From Candidatus Poseidoniaceae archaeon (GTDB lineage Archaea; Thermoplasmatota; Poseidoniia; Poseidoniales; Poseidoniaceae), in NCBI GenBank assembly GCA_938084455.1, contig CALKDX010000036.1, positions 1 to 52,284 of the forward strand: DNA of 52,284 nt, read 5' to 3'. This document shows, piece after piece, positions 34,701 through 42,913 of the stretch (position 1 is its first letter; each line of letters starts with the position of its first letter). The notes below the pieces were generated by a model. The model did not search any database and was not told the origin of the DNA. It saw only the letters and a list, made by a program, of their open reading frames with translations. The translations under genes were made by a program, and so were the position numbers.

Positions 34701-37677
34701 GGCGGGCCATGGTGACGAACGCGGTGTTGAATTCATTGCATGTTCCTTGTTTGGCTGCTTCGATGAGAACAACGCTAAGGTCTTCCGAGGATGGAATTCC
34801 TGAACCGTTGTAATTGCGCTTGAATTCTGTTGTTGCGTTTCCGTCTGTGAGGAAGGTCTGCAAGGCCAAAGCGCTGTCATACGCATTGGTTGCTCCGGCT
34901 TCCGTGATCACGGCGTTGGTGACGTTGAACAACGAGGAAAGCGGGTTACTCAAATTGCTCATTTGTGGAGGGGTCGCCAATTCATAGGCGAAGCCTTGTC
35001 CGGGAACTGTGGTTGAAGCGAGCGTGGCCCAATCAAAGTAAAACTCAGGTTGTTGAATGAAGATTTCTTGAATCGGTCCAGCGATGATGTTGACATTGTG
35101 CGTGTCATTGGAACGATCGAGTTCTCCGGCCGGGTCGACATAAAACGACATGTTCGACCATGAAGCGGGCAGTGCCAGCCCTCCTGTGACTGGCGGATTG
35201 TTGTAGGTGATGATCCATTCGACCGTGTCGTTGGCGAAGGCCATGTCTGCGAGATGGGTGAAGTTGGAAGAAGGCAAAATCACAGTTTCAGCAGGGTGCA
35301 CCTCAGCGATGTGAGCATAGGCGGTACCTGTGTAGAAGTCGTTGGTGTATTGTCGCCAGCGTTGAGTGGCGTCCAAATCGACCACACCGGTGCTGTTGTT
35401 GGCCCAGAAGACGACTTCAGAAGCGACCAAATCGTCGCTTGGATCGAAGGGGTCAAACGGACTTCCGAGGCAGTTAATGACCCAGAATTCCTGTGTGCAT
35501 TCCAATCCATCAATCATACCTCCACCGTCGGTATCTGGGTTGGTCCAATCTGTCCCAGTCTGGTTTTCAACTGCATCAGGAATGGTGTCGCCATCGAAGT
35601 CGGACGGGAGAAGGTCGTCGGCGGGATCGTTTTCGGGGTTGGTGCCATCGAAGTATTCGGTCCGGTCTGCCACACCACCAGAATCGGTGTCTGCTTGAGC
35701 GTCATCAGTGACCCACACATCGGTTGATCCGTTGTTAATACCGATGTACACAAGGTCACATCCCGTGCTTGTTTCGAAGTAATTGTTCAACCCATCTTCG
35801 TCATCATCAAGCAGATTTGTACACGGCTCGTTTGGATCCGTGTTGCCAAAGACTTCATCGAAATCATTTGCACCGTCACCATCGCTGTCAACAAGCGTAG
35901 GGTTGGAGAACCAACCAAAGGTGCCGAGCAGTTCTTGCCAATCCGCAAGACCGTCACCGTCGCTGTCTGCATAATCATCGTCACAGTATTGACGGGTGTT
36001 GGCGATGCTTCCGTCTGCTGTCGCAGCGGTGTGGCAGAACGAACCATTGCGGTTCGAAACTTGAGTTGCTGTGCCTGGGGAGATTGAGACCCCTTGGACA
36101 ACGTCGTTGACAACCGTCGAATAGGCGAACGGCGTCCATGTACCCGATATGTTGAACCAACCCACACCTCCTGCTGGATTGAATCCACTGCCGTCTGCAA
36201 CGTCAAGTTGGCCATTGCCGTTGTTGAAGGTGACAATTGTGGTTTCGAAATTCACCAGTGAATCACAAGGGTCGGTTCCGTGAGAGACGTTTCGCTCATC
36301 ACCATCATTGATGCCGCCGAAATCTGTATCTGCGATGTCCCATAAGGTGCAAGAGAGGTTTTCTTCCCAATTTTGAATGCCGTCGTTGTCTTCATCACCA
36401 GAATCTTCTCGTCGAGTCGGGTCTGTTTCACCAGGGTCGACCACGCCGTTTGAGTTGAGGTCTTCTTCCCCGTCATCGAAAGCGTCACCATCGGTGTTGT
36501 TGTTTCGTGGGTCGGTTGCTTGAGCAGGGTTTCCGTATTGACCATAAACTTCGACACCGTCGTTGATGCCGTCGCCGTCTGTATCTGATGAAGTTGGATC
36601 GGTAAGCAGGGTCAACGCTTCCAAAGAATCGTTCAGCCCGTCACCATCTGTATCTGCCCGTTGCGGGTTGGTTGAGGTGATGCCGTCAACTTCGGCCGTG
36701 AAGGTCGCACAACCACCCGGTCCAACACCATTGACTGGGTCACAGGGTGAAGTGGTTTCAGTCACCAAGCCATCAGGCCCGTTGCGGAAACAGGGTGATG
36801 CACCACACATTGTGGTCCATGTAGGGTTGACGTATTCCATCAAGTTGGTCAGCCCATCGCCATCGGGGTCGCCGTTTGGCCCGTCATCGTTGGTTGGATT
36901 TGTTGCGTTGAGGCCATTTGCAGCTTCCCAGCCATCGTCCATACCATCGCCGTCTGTGTCCCATCCAGCAACGTCTTCGTCTTCGATGCCGTCCCCGTCG
37001 TCGTCGTTGGATGAACAATCTGCATCGCCATCGTTGTCTGGGTCGGCCGAGTCGACAAAGCCGTCCTTGTCATCATCAAAGCCGTTGGTGCAGATGTTTC
37101 CGACTGGATCTTCATCGCAAAGAATCACTGAACCGGTTCCGTCGTTTCCGCTGTCACCACAGCCGGGCCGGTTGTATTGAAGGGCGTTTTCTTCGTCCCA
37201 GTCATTGACTGGCACAGTGCCGTTCCACCAGACACCGTTGTCAAGCACACCTGAGGTGCTTGCAATGTCCCATGAAGTGGGTTGGAGGTAGGTGTATTCC
37301 TGAAGATTGGACATGCCATCACCGTCGGGGTCACCGACAGCACCGTCGCCACCCGAACTCGAAAGGGGGTCAAGACCGTACTGCCATTCCCACCCATCGG
37401 GCAGGCCGTCGTTATCGGAATCGGGATCGTTGGGTTGTGTGTTCATGAGGTACTCGAGACCGTAAGTGAGGCCGTCCCCATCCTGGTCACTCGCCGCAAG
37501 GGCATCGTACGTACCGTACTGAATTGAAGCAAAAGTTGAGAACAACATCAGAGCAACGAGCGCCACAGATTTGATGCTGTCGCGGTGCTCCAAAATTTGC
37601 CATTGAGAGTGCGGCTTCGAGGGGGAAGAAGGCGTACGCATGGTTGTCACAGATGTCGGGCTGTTTTGATGCCTCAT
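28717..37677 (-). CDS. Giant surface protein: Ca-binding repeats, transglutaminase-like domain, Ig-like repeats, DUF4129-like tail
   Basis: About 2,986 residues from ATG 37677; a later ATG at 37641 is also possible. A poly-A-rich TATA-like run lies about 30 bp upstream. A signal/anchor helix (SVALVALMLFSTFASIQYG) comes first. Up to about residue 750 are Asp-rich thrombospondin type 3-like motifs (DSDNDGLPDGWE and similar). A transglutaminase-like core follows: the nucleophile in GTCNEFN (C980), LAGLPARYVSGFAGG, then GWIAFDACPP (D1046). The His of the expected HAWxE motif is replaced by T1022 (TTWGE). About 1,700 residues of repeated beta-sandwich domains follow, with recurring Asp-Glu-Asn-Gly-Thr-Phe turns. 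A transmembrane helix (about 2842-2868) and a cytoplasmic helical domain close the protein. The latter has LRRDFETVREFEMAIRQ and EQARYS, the pattern of DUF4129, which commonly follows transglutaminase domains. It is likely a long envelope or adhesion protein. Confidence 0.82.
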   Translation of the reverse strand: MRHQNSPTSVTTMRTPSSPSKPHSQWQILEHRDSIKSVALVALMLFSTFASIQYGTYDALAASDQDGDGLTYGLEYLMNTQPNDPDSDNDGLPDGWEWQYGLDPLSSSGGDGAVGDPDGDGMSNLQEYTYLQPTSWDIASTSGVLDNGVWWNGTVPVNDWDEENALQYNRPGCGDSGNDGTGSVILCDEDPVGNICTNGFDDDKDGFVDSADPDNDGDADCSSNDDDGDGIEDEDVAGWDTDGDGMDDGWEAANGLNATNPTNDDGPNGDPDGDGLTNLMEYVNPTWTTMCGASPCFRNGPDGLVTETTSPCDPVNGVGPGGCATFTAEVDGITSTNPQRADTDGDGLNDSLEALTLLTDPTSSDTDGDGINDGVEVYGQYGNPAQATDPRNNNTDGDAFDDGEEDLNSNGVVDPGETDPTRREDSGDEDNDGIQNWEENLSCTLWDIADTDFGGINDGDERNVSHGTDPCDSLVNFETTIVTFNNGNGQLDVADGSGFNPAGGVGWFNISGTWTPFAYSTVVNDVVQGVSISPGTATQVSNRNGSFCHTAATADGSIANTRQYCDDDYADSDGDGLADWQELLGTFGWFSNPTLVDSDGDGANDFDEVFGNTDPNEPCTNLLDDDEDGLNNYFETSTGCDLVYIGINNGSTDVWVTDDAQADTDSGGVADRTEYFDGTNPENDPADDLLPSDFDGDTIPDAVENQTGTDWTNPDTDGGGMIDGLECTQEFWVINCLGSPFDPFDPSDDLVASEVVFWANNSTGVVDLDATQRWRQYTNDFYTGTAYAHIAEVHPAETVILPSSNFTHLADMAFANDTVEWIITYNNPPVTGGLALPASWSNMSFYVDPAGELDRSNDTHNVNIIAGPIQEIFIQQPEFYFDWATLASTTVPGQGFAYELATPPQMSNLSNPLSSLFNVTNAVITEAGATNAYDSALALQTFLTDGNATTEFKRNYNGSGIPSSEDLSVVLIEAAKQGTCNEFNTAFVTMARLAGLPARYVSGFAGGTWNGDGYAVFPEDRTTWGEVRLQQNSANGNTDLGWIAFDACPPAEEIEIVNQTISSLVWDRDLTSSLNVTGQLRFVENGTPIPDLPMVGYLVPLAEAGGVPGPAAVPGYEMGAVITDENGTFEIIGNPLEPGAPGIHRIVIKHLQSGYVSEDGIIFDGFINVTDDSLINHTGPNAIDAPVVGAGATTIITGTLSLENAPMNVIASIAGQDTVPEVWLTYTSSVEGLVNMTTSIGFGGEWSFEVELDPLETKTNLSATLGFSGWQDTSEPSITPIQFHLLPSTKAIVLDVRDAPTLTATLEGPLSNNSIILIDDNIWVNGSAVTSGANPVSMLGNLSFSMRSNGSGTDWIEIFNQTVNGTFSVQHFLTAGVAQISAGEIELQVRFFPDSIEATDDANMSSGAPYLLRGWLQFSTQSVSQLRGTESVVLVSMTDHRGVDTDLLASGNFDFTFNGTWVNTTVDPESETITLNWFLDADMYAGDYLLDISFNGSDLYQASIGQGSVRVAAEVDWNITLAQDWTHIGNSSYIFGDIFDAVHTNRKVLGDNITMLSLFMTTLEGAPIDLSQGLLNNTTSEYNLSFTVPTTSASNAYDFILDMDFDSQAPIGGAYYRYVDTTVPPALPIPPGTLVGFESEFVVSTERRNLIVEVNGTIDFNATITDVADDSNVSDASVEFIFDYGNTNVSIGTAISDAAGFAGVGWTASGIAPGYYDVLMIVYDDLTDPLATGNSRRTGNSTLVNLTVQVPSDFRIDSVPSTVTAGLNFNVLGQVLDGDDASRPLIAPVQMSAFWLSNPDELLVPNYQTSPNGTFNMSIPTDTSGNGTVRGNKVLVLSVVEGSSPFYLTASTQNGILVMGVSRFENIQPLNPILVNRGDEVNISARLVESSNLFLPLGSYDVDIEFHETWLPGTQTDGGGFANFTYLIPTSHPLGLINVNLVFNGSSDLLATNVNLSSITIRSTTILVVDPIAANPVAGTSFNVSGTVLSDNNSGLEQRDGSLLPANILFAVNDQPVGFTVNGGTVGVGGVWSATITLGASFPAGNNTIAATYIPNVNYYVGSTANETFDSRGFTTLLFVKPALDGIGAPSLNDRTERGTNVSFQVLLRDNTDTPIGNQTLLVSLPGLTPSTFTTFANGTAAGTIAVPFNLSVGPSDIHVEFGGISGTTGLIGSNATTQFVVLGQTDLTISEAPSTLTAGDSFIVNGSLVDDLGLPLMTNGVPSIAVVHLLVDGVPVSSIETDAQTGAFTIGWTLPEDTSAGPHLIEVRFLGGRDWVEPIGVGDQINPEYYMPSMDQVEFNVSVPTKILLLTPGGNVDREDTMTIQGRLLDLVDTPLPGLTVEVWLDGQWMTNVTTDENGTFTAVYPVPADAALGPVTLETRFIGTTFYLPSESMGTWTVYSPIQVTVSMESPVAVAENIMISGSVVDNQLLGIEGHVVDLTVEGVLLASVLTDQNGDFTFDWTVTDIFSFGNHTLEARAEAQGYYRSNAGNTTFFLAHRSDITLVFDEGRDATRGDTWSLSGRLFDIDTVNNDGLPSMMVSIRLDDVEVATATTLGDGTWSAIIPATMELARGEHTFTVAFAGTSAHLEASTSATALVWSNTIITIDGTSSNIIVRSDDVFAPIILTGSVAEIGGQGEVFNNLTLYLGNGSDCVSKREGARCLDDIQVAWNNGNFSMSGKAPAWLNAGGQYLHIDAPRNDALYLNGATQSHLIYVKVNADIDVSINDIIENEQEDVAGNVIITAQDTDQGISGIQVTIYLYNENGTQLSTPIQPLTDENGIASFEFNSDPPYGDVDEWGEVYFEILVDDPRLSDQSRADFDALAADSPWAPDYQYAEVTEPVPTWVYILALLIAAGAAAGTVLYRRKKSQELLEEAAEIFAYTAELLAAGDSIREAIFTCYQSLCAAFQEHGFLRRDFETVREFEMAIRQAMPQISDEALVALDNVFEQARYSREELGSQHQAAAQQALERMGQEIATLTKVPAR

Positions 37678-37796
37678 AAGGGAAATGGTACGATGTTCAT
37701 ACAATGCTCTTTTTTTAGCGGTGAAATGGGCATCCGTCGCGCAGAGAAAACAACTCGCAGTCGCCCGAAAAGTGAGCGGTTTTGAACGCTAAGAAC

Positions 37797-40733
37797 TCAA
37801 AGGGAGTCGAGTTCGTCCAAAAGTTCCAGATCGTCGTCCTCTTCTTCTTCAAGAACCACTGGTGGAATGTCCTTTTCGACCGTTGCATCAATGTCCTCTT
37901 CAAAGGGTTGGAATTCCTCATCTTCGTATATGTTTCCAGAGAGTTGGCCTCGTCGGTAGACAGCGAAGATGAACACGGCAGCAAGACCTGCGCCAAGTGC
38001 GAGCGTTTGCTTCTCAGGGTTGACGATTTCATTCAGCAGGCATGATGCCCCTTCACACGCCGTGCTGAAGATGTGCTTGCTGCTCTGAGTGTATTCCACA
38101 TCGTAAGGCACTTCTTCATCCATTGGTGTCACAATGAGGTTGAACTCAATCGTTTCTCCGTTCTTGAGGTTGTTTGGAGGGGTGATGGCCAGTGAGAAAT
38201 CCTTGCTCGAATAGGCTGGAAGGGTGAGCAAGAGGAAACTGCCACCCGTTTGGTCTGAGGAGGCGCGAATCAATGCATCCCATCCCAATGGTTCTTCGAG
38301 GGTGATCACGACATCAAGCGGGATATTGTTCTCATTTTCAATGATAAATTCAACAGTTTGGAATTCAGCAGAGGTGAAGCGAACCAAAGAGCTGCTCGCA
38401 TCAGTGATCACGAGGCGCCCTGGTTGGACATCTTCGCGAACTTGAACGGTAACGGGGAGGTCAAAGTAACGAGCATCTTGAGCATCAACACCCTCTTCGA
38501 CCACTCGTACGTAGACTGTATGGTTGCCGGCCTCGACGTTATCACCGAGTTCTAAACTCAGTTTGAGATCGGCGTATTGGTCCGATTCAAGATAAACAAC
38601 CACGATATCAGATTCTGAGCCGTTGGAAATTGTGTAATCCCAAGAGGAATAATCCGTGTCTTGTTCCTTATTGCGGTCAAGGTCTGACGGGTTGATGATT
38701 CGCCAAGTGGTTTGACCAAGGGTGTCGCTTGAATCGGTGATGCGAAGGTTGTACCACAATTCCGTGCCTGGACTGACCGGGCCCACATTTCCAAGCGTTC
38801 CGCTGTCTGAATCAGCAATCACTTCCACGAGGACGCCAAAGGTGCGATGAACAGTAAACTGAACGTTGGTGGTCAGTTCTGAATCGCCTTGGCTTGAAAT
38901 TGTAATGTCGACCATGCCGATGTCTTGGGCGCTGCGCTCTGAAGGTGGGAACACATCCATCCGCACGGTGAGAATTTGGTGCGACCCAACGTCAGGAGTC
39001 AAGAAAAGGATGCCTTCTGATTCAAGTTCCAAACCAGTTTCATTGTCGTAGAACTTGTACTGCCAAGCATCAGGAATATCGGTTACGCGCAACTTGAAAC
39101 TGTCAGTGACGAATCCTGCGTTGAAAATATCAATGAAGAAATCCCCGCTCACATCGCCTGAATCGACGTAATGCGAAAGCGTTTCGTCATAGGCTTCTGG
39201 TCGGGTTGAGTCTGCGATTTGTTTTTGATGCTCATCGTCTTCAAAGACTGCGATTCGAGGTGGAGCGTTGACATCTGATTCTTCGATATCAAGGATGATC
39301 GTTTCAACCTCGACTTCGACCATAATGCCCTCATTGTTTTCAGCGTAAACCCGTGCTTCAATCTCGAGGGTGTTTGGGGCAGAGGTCAAGTCACCGTCTG
39401 GAACTTCGATGGACAACTGTGGACGGTAGAAATCGCCGCCACCGGACAATGGGTAATTCTTGTCCGTACGGTCCCATACTGGGTCAGACCATGTTGAAGG
39501 GAGAGAGCGAGCAAGGTCGAACCTCACTTCAAGTTGCGATGAGCTTGCACCCGTGTGTTCGATTAAGAACTCAATAATCGAAGTTTGGCCCGGTGCAATC
39601 AACACAACATCAGGCTGAGTGTTTGGCAAAGTGAGGTAAATATCGTGCTCAACGAATTCAAGCCCGCTGTGTTCAAACACCAAGGTGTGGCCTTGTACGT
39701 CGCTGATTTCAAGTTGCACTGGATACTCACCAGCGTCAATTCCCGCTTCGTATGTGTAGGTAAAGTTCCCGACAAGGCCGTTGTTATCGAGTTTCAAATC
39801 ATCATCATCGAAGGACTTGGAAAAGACTGTTCCTGCGCCGTTTGGCGTTGTCATCACGAGATCGACGCCTTGGATGTCGTCGCGTCCGAAGGCATCTCGA
39901 ACATCAACCGAGAACTGCATGTCACGGAACTCAGGGCGATGATTCGGCGACCATTCTGTCACTTCTGGGTCAAGGAAACCGCCACCAGGCTTGTGGACTT
40001 TCACGACCGAGTTTGCGAGGGCGTTTGCCTTCATCTCAAGTTTTGAGTAACCACTGGTTTGTTCAACATCACCGTAGGCGACATTGACTTCGCAATTTCC
40101 TCCACCAATGCCACCGCCTCCGCTGCCTTCGCATGTGGCTTGAGCATCGACGGTAAGGCGGATTTGTTTTCCGTTGGCAACGGTGAATCCGTCGGATGGG
40201 ACGTCAAAATCAATGATGGTTTGCGTCCATGAACAGGAACTTGTTCCAAAGGTGCCCCCGGTGCATGGATCGTCAAAAGTTTCGGAAACTGAATCGATTT
40301 CTGAGTCACCCGATTTCAACGAGTAGGTCACATCGGCTGTGGAACCTTGTGTGCCCTTGAATTGTAAAAAGAGGTTCAATGTCACCTTATCGGTGTTGTC
40401 TCGACCGTAGACAAGCAGGTCAGAAATCATTTCTGCGCTGCGGAATTCAAGCCCTCCGAGGGCGCTTTCCTCTTGGTGAGCACCGGCCGGTTCGAGTGTG
40501 GTGATGGATCCGTCGCCACCGTTTTCTGAATTCATCTCATCGAGATAGAGGTCGTAGGATTGGCAAGTAAAGCAGGAAGATGCTGAGTTCATTGGCTCAA
40601 CAGGTTCTTCGAGCACTTCCTCGCTTGGAAATGCCGGAACCGGGTTGGATCCAAGCGGTGCCAGACCGCCAAGCATGATGACAGTGAGCAAAAGGGCCAA
40701 AAATCGACCGGATGTGGAAGAGTGAGAGGTCAT
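37797..40733 (-). CDS. Large membrane-anchored surface protein with beta-sandwich repeats and acidic tail
   Basis: 978 residues from ATG 40733, with GGTGA 9 bp upstream (a GTG at 40745 is in frame). The N terminus is a signal peptide (FLALLLTVIMLGGLAPLG). Most of the protein consists of repeated beta-sandwich, CARDB/Ig-like domains: segments such as QTSIIEFLIEHTG, TVEFIIENENNIPLDVVIT and LTVRMDVFPPSE recur. A C-terminal helix (LALGAGLAAVFIFAVYRRG) anchors it, leaving a short acidic cytoplasmic tail (LEEEEDDDLELLDELDSL). An early Cys pair (SSCFTCQ) may form a disulfide. No enzymatic motif is seen. The giant surface gene lies 119 bp downstream on the same strand, so both may be envelope components produced together. 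Confidence 0.78.
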   Translation of the reverse strand: MTSHSSTSGRFLALLLTVIMLGGLAPLGSNPVPAFPSEEVLEEPVEPMNSASSCFTCQSYDLYLDEMNSENGGDGSITTLEPAGAHQEESALGGLEFRSAEMISDLLVYGRDNTDKVTLNLFLQFKGTQGSTADVTYSLKSGDSEIDSVSETFDDPCTGGTFGTSSCSWTQTIIDFDVPSDGFTVANGKQIRLTVDAQATCEGSGGGGIGGGNCEVNVAYGDVEQTSGYSKLEMKANALANSVVKVHKPGGGFLDPEVTEWSPNHRPEFRDMQFSVDVRDAFGRDDIQGVDLVMTTPNGAGTVFSKSFDDDDLKLDNNGLVGNFTYTYEAGIDAGEYPVQLEISDVQGHTLVFEHSGLEFVEHDIYLTLPNTQPDVVLIAPGQTSIIEFLIEHTGASSSQLEVRFDLARSLPSTWSDPVWDRTDKNYPLSGGGDFYRPQLSIEVPDGDLTSAPNTLEIEARVYAENNEGIMVEVEVETIILDIEESDVNAPPRIAVFEDDEHQKQIADSTRPEAYDETLSHYVDSGDVSGDFFIDIFNAGFVTDSFKLRVTDIPDAWQYKFYDNETGLELESEGILFLTPDVGSHQILTVRMDVFPPSERSAQDIGMVDITISSQGDSELTTNVQFTVHRTFGVLVEVIADSDSGTLGNVGPVSPGTELWYNLRITDSSDTLGQTTWRIINPSDLDRNKEQDTDYSSWDYTISNGSESDIVVVYLESDQYADLKLSLELGDNVEAGNHTVYVRVVEEGVDAQDARYFDLPVTVQVREDVQPGRLVITDASSSLVRFTSAEFQTVEFIIENENNIPLDVVITLEEPLGWDALIRASSDQTGGSFLLLTLPAYSSKDFSLAITPPNNLKNGETIEFNLIVTPMDEEVPYDVEYTQSSKHIFSTACEGASCLLNEIVNPEKQTLALGAGLAAVFIFAVYRRGQLSGNIYEDEEFQPFEEDIDATVEKDIPPVVLEEEEDDDLELLDELDSL

Positions 40734-40801
40734 CAAGGTGTTCACCGGGTTGCCCTGCCCGACCGAGTGTTAAACGGTTTTGCATTGTTTGTTCACACAA
40801 A

Positions 40802-40818
40802 CCCCCTCTACGAGGGGG
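40802..40818. other. Short perfect hairpin between tRNA-Leu and surface gene
   Basis: CCCCCTC (40802-40808) pairs with GAGGGGG (40812-40818) over a 3-base loop. It lies in the 5' region of the 978-residue surface-protein gene and downstream of tRNA-Leu. It may be a leader structure or part of tRNA transcript termination. Confidence 0.35.
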
Positions 40819-40831
40819 AGAATATCTGAAG

Positions 40832-40838
40832 AAAAAAA
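40832..40838 (-). terminator. Oligo-T terminator of tRNA-Leu
   Basis: On the minus strand seven consecutive T residues stand 4-5 bases after the tRNA 3' end, the usual archaeal signal for ending a tRNA transcript. Confidence 0.6.
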
Positions 40839-40842
40839 GGAG

Positions 40843-40926
40843 TGCAGGGGGTGGGATACGAACCCACGAACCCATACGGGACCGGATCTTAAGCCCGGCG
40901 CCTTTGACCACCTCAGCCACCCCTGC
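40843..40926 (-). tRNA. tRNA-Leu (anticodon UAA)
   Basis: An 84-base class II tRNA. Acceptor strands GCAGGGG and CCCCTGC pair perfectly, with discriminator A and no encoded CCA. The anticodon stem CCGGG/TCCGG encloses loop CTTAAGA, giving anticodon TAA for UUA (and wobble UUG). The D arm is GGCTGAGGTGGTCAAAGGC-like. A long variable arm with a CCC/GGG stem marks it as leucine. The T arm is GTGGG-TTCGTAT-CCCAC. No intron interrupts it. Confidence 0.95.
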
Positions 40927-40978
40927 ACCTCAGCCGAGCAAACCACATGTTTTGAAGAAAACCCCTAGCAAGCATGGC

Positions 40979-41725
40979 TTAAGGAGCAACGGACCAGCCG
41001 CCATCGACGTTGATGACTTGGCCTGAGAGATACGCTGATTCTGTCAAAAACATCACGGCCTTCGCCACATCCTCTGGGGCACCACCCCGGCCGAGCGGCA
41101 CCCGTTCGATCACAGAAGCGAAATGTTCGGCCTCCCAATCAGCGGCCAAAACAGCACCAGGGGCAACACAGTTCACTCGAACATCAGGTGCTAAATCGCC
41201 TGCGAGGTTCATCATCAACTGACGCAATCCTGCTTTTGTTGAGGTGTAATGGGAAAGTCCGTCCCAAGCTCGTCCGAGCGATGTGTCAATCATGCCAATG
41301 ACACAACCTGAACCTGTCTTTAATTGGGCGGTCAGCCCTTGGGTCAAAAGGAAAGGTACCTCGAGATGGATTCGAATGTTTAATCGCAACTCTTCCAGCG
41401 AAACAGACTCGTAGTCTTTCGTTGTATAGATTGAGGCGTTGTGGACAAGCACGCCTAGACCTTGGGCGTTTTGCTCTGAAATAACCCTCTTTGCACCCTC
41501 GATGAGATCGGCTAATCCTTCATCGGTTGAGAGGTCTGCAACCAACACCTCGCCTGCGGGTTGTTCGGCGGAATGGGTTTGTTCATCTGCTAGCAATTCA
41601 AGAGCGTCGTCTTTTGATGAACGAACATGAATCAGCACGTACCAATCGGCACGGATCAATGAGCGAACAATTTCCGCCCCAATGCGGCGTCCACCTCCGG
41701 TCACGAGCGCAACACCTTTCGCCAT
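40979..41725 (-). CDS. Short-chain dehydrogenase/reductase (FolM/pteridine reductase-like)
   Basis: 248 residues from ATG 41725. Motifs: TGGGRRIGAEI near the N terminus, HNAS in place of NNAG, and the catalytic YTSTK. The C-terminal stretch VRVNCVAPGAV ends with GQVINVDGGW. The double Arg in the glycine loop (GGRRIG) and HNAS are typical of FolM/pteridine reductase-type SDRs, which reduce dihydropteridines with NADPH. A different oxo-acyl reductase role is possible. It is divergent from lipA with a 150-bp spacer that should hold both promoters. The tRNA-Leu gene lies downstream. Confidence 0.82.
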   Translation of the reverse strand: MAKGVALVTGGGRRIGAEIVRSLIRADWYVLIHVRSSKDDALELLADEQTHSAEQPAGEVLVADLSTDEGLADLIEGAKRVISEQNAQGLGVLVHNASIYTTKDYESVSLEELRLNIRIHLEVPFLLTQGLTAQLKTGSGCVIGMIDTSLGRAWDGLSHYTSTKAGLRQLMMNLAGDLAPDVRVNCVAPGAVLAADWEAEHFASVIERVPLGRGGAPEDVAKAVMFLTESAYLSGQVINVDGGWSVAP

Positions 41726-41875
41726 ACCCACGCCTTACGCTCATTGCTCATCAATGCTCGTTCATTGCCAAAACGGATATGCGTCTGGTAAACATTCAGC
41801 AGAACAGGCGATACAGCCTTGACGGCGCACCTTTTTGATGGGCAAGGCGTGGGCAAAACCAGAGGGGAGAGCGGA

Positions 41876-42904
41876 ATGTCTGGAAAACCACTCCCGATGG
41901 CCGAACGATTGCCTCCTGCTGCCCGTCCAAAAGCAAAGCGAGAACGGCTGCCTCCATGGTTCAGAACGGCTCTGCCATCTGGCGAGCAGCAGGCCATTTA
42001 CAACAGCACAAAAGCGGCTGTCAAAGACAACACCCTACACACCGTATGCCAAGAAGCACGGTGCCCAAACATACACGACTGCTGGGCAAGCGGGGATGCA
42101 ACCTTCATGATCGCCGGCCAAGAATGCACCCGAGGGTGCCGATTCTGTGCGGTTGGCACCATCAAAACGCCGCCTGCGCTCGACCTTGAAGAGCCCGAAA
42201 ACCTGGCCAATGCTGTGGAATCGATGAACTTGCGTCACGCCGTCATCACCGTGGTCAACCGAGACGATTTACCCGACAGCGGAGCAGACCACTACAAGCA
42301 ATGCATACAAGCGGTCAACGATCGACAACCCAACGTCACCCTCGAACTGCTGTGCTCAGACCTTGCTGGAGATCACGAAGCCCTTGCTCACCTTCTCGAT
42401 GGCAGCCCTCTTTCCGTGTTTGCTCACAACGTCGAATGTGTGCCACGGCTGGATGCAACGGTCAGAGACCACCGAGCATCATTTTCCCAATCGCTTGAAA
42501 TCCTTCGTGCAGCCAAGCAACTGCGACCAGACATTTTGACAAAATCCTCGATTATGGTTGGCGTCGGTGAAACGGATGAAGAGATCACCGAAGCACTCGA
42601 TTTGTTGCGAAGTGCTGGTGTCGACCTTGTCACCATTGGCCAATACCTCGCACCCTCAGAGCGGCACTTGACCGTCGACCGCTTTCCCGAGCCAGAAATG
42701 TATGACTTATGGGCCCAACACGCCATCAGCATCGGATTTTCAGGCATAGCCAGCGGACCACTTGTCCGTTCATCCTTCAAAGCCGGCCTTCTGCTGCGCA
42801 AAACGCAAGACCCCAACAACACGGAATCAATGCCCGGTGCCTATGTCTACGTTGCCAACCAAGCAGACGAAGCACCGGCACACCTTAAGAGCGGGATGGA
42901 ATGA
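41876..42904 (+). CDS. lipA: Lipoyl synthase
   Basis: 342 residues from ATG 41876 preceded by GAGGGGAG. It carries both Fe-S motifs of LipA: the auxiliary-cluster CQEARCPNIHDC and the radical-SAM CTRGCRFC. MVGVGETDEEI and IGQYLAPS are further family blocks, and the C-terminal GPLVRSSFKA matches the RSSY-type end that ligates the auxiliary cluster. It inserts two sulfurs into octanoyl groups on lipoyl domains. It is 9 bp upstream of the 2-oxoacid dehydrogenase genes, whose E2 carries the lipoyl domain it would modify. No octanoyltransferase or lipoate ligase is visible in the window. Confidence 0.96.
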   Translation: MSGKPLPMAERLPPAARPKAKRERLPPWFRTALPSGEQQAIYNSTKAAVKDNTLHTVCQEARCPNIHDCWASGDATFMIAGQECTRGCRFCAVGTIKTPPALDLEEPENLANAVESMNLRHAVITVVNRDDLPDSGADHYKQCIQAVNDRQPNVTLELLCSDLAGDHEALAHLLDGSPLSVFAHNVECVPRLDATVRDHRASFSQSLEILRAAKQLRPDILTKSSIMVGVGETDEEITEALDLLRSAGVDLVTIGQYLAPSERHLTVDRFPEPEMYDLWAQHAISIGFSGIASGPLVRSSFKAGLLLRKTQDPNNTESMPGAYVYVANQADEAPAHLKSGME

Positions 42905-42913
42905 GGTGAACCA

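Noticed and set aside
36563-37180. Ser/Pro-rich frame opposite the giant surface gene
   Set aside because: It mirrors the Asp-Gly-Asp repeats of the coding strand and has no ribosome-binding site or recognisable domain.
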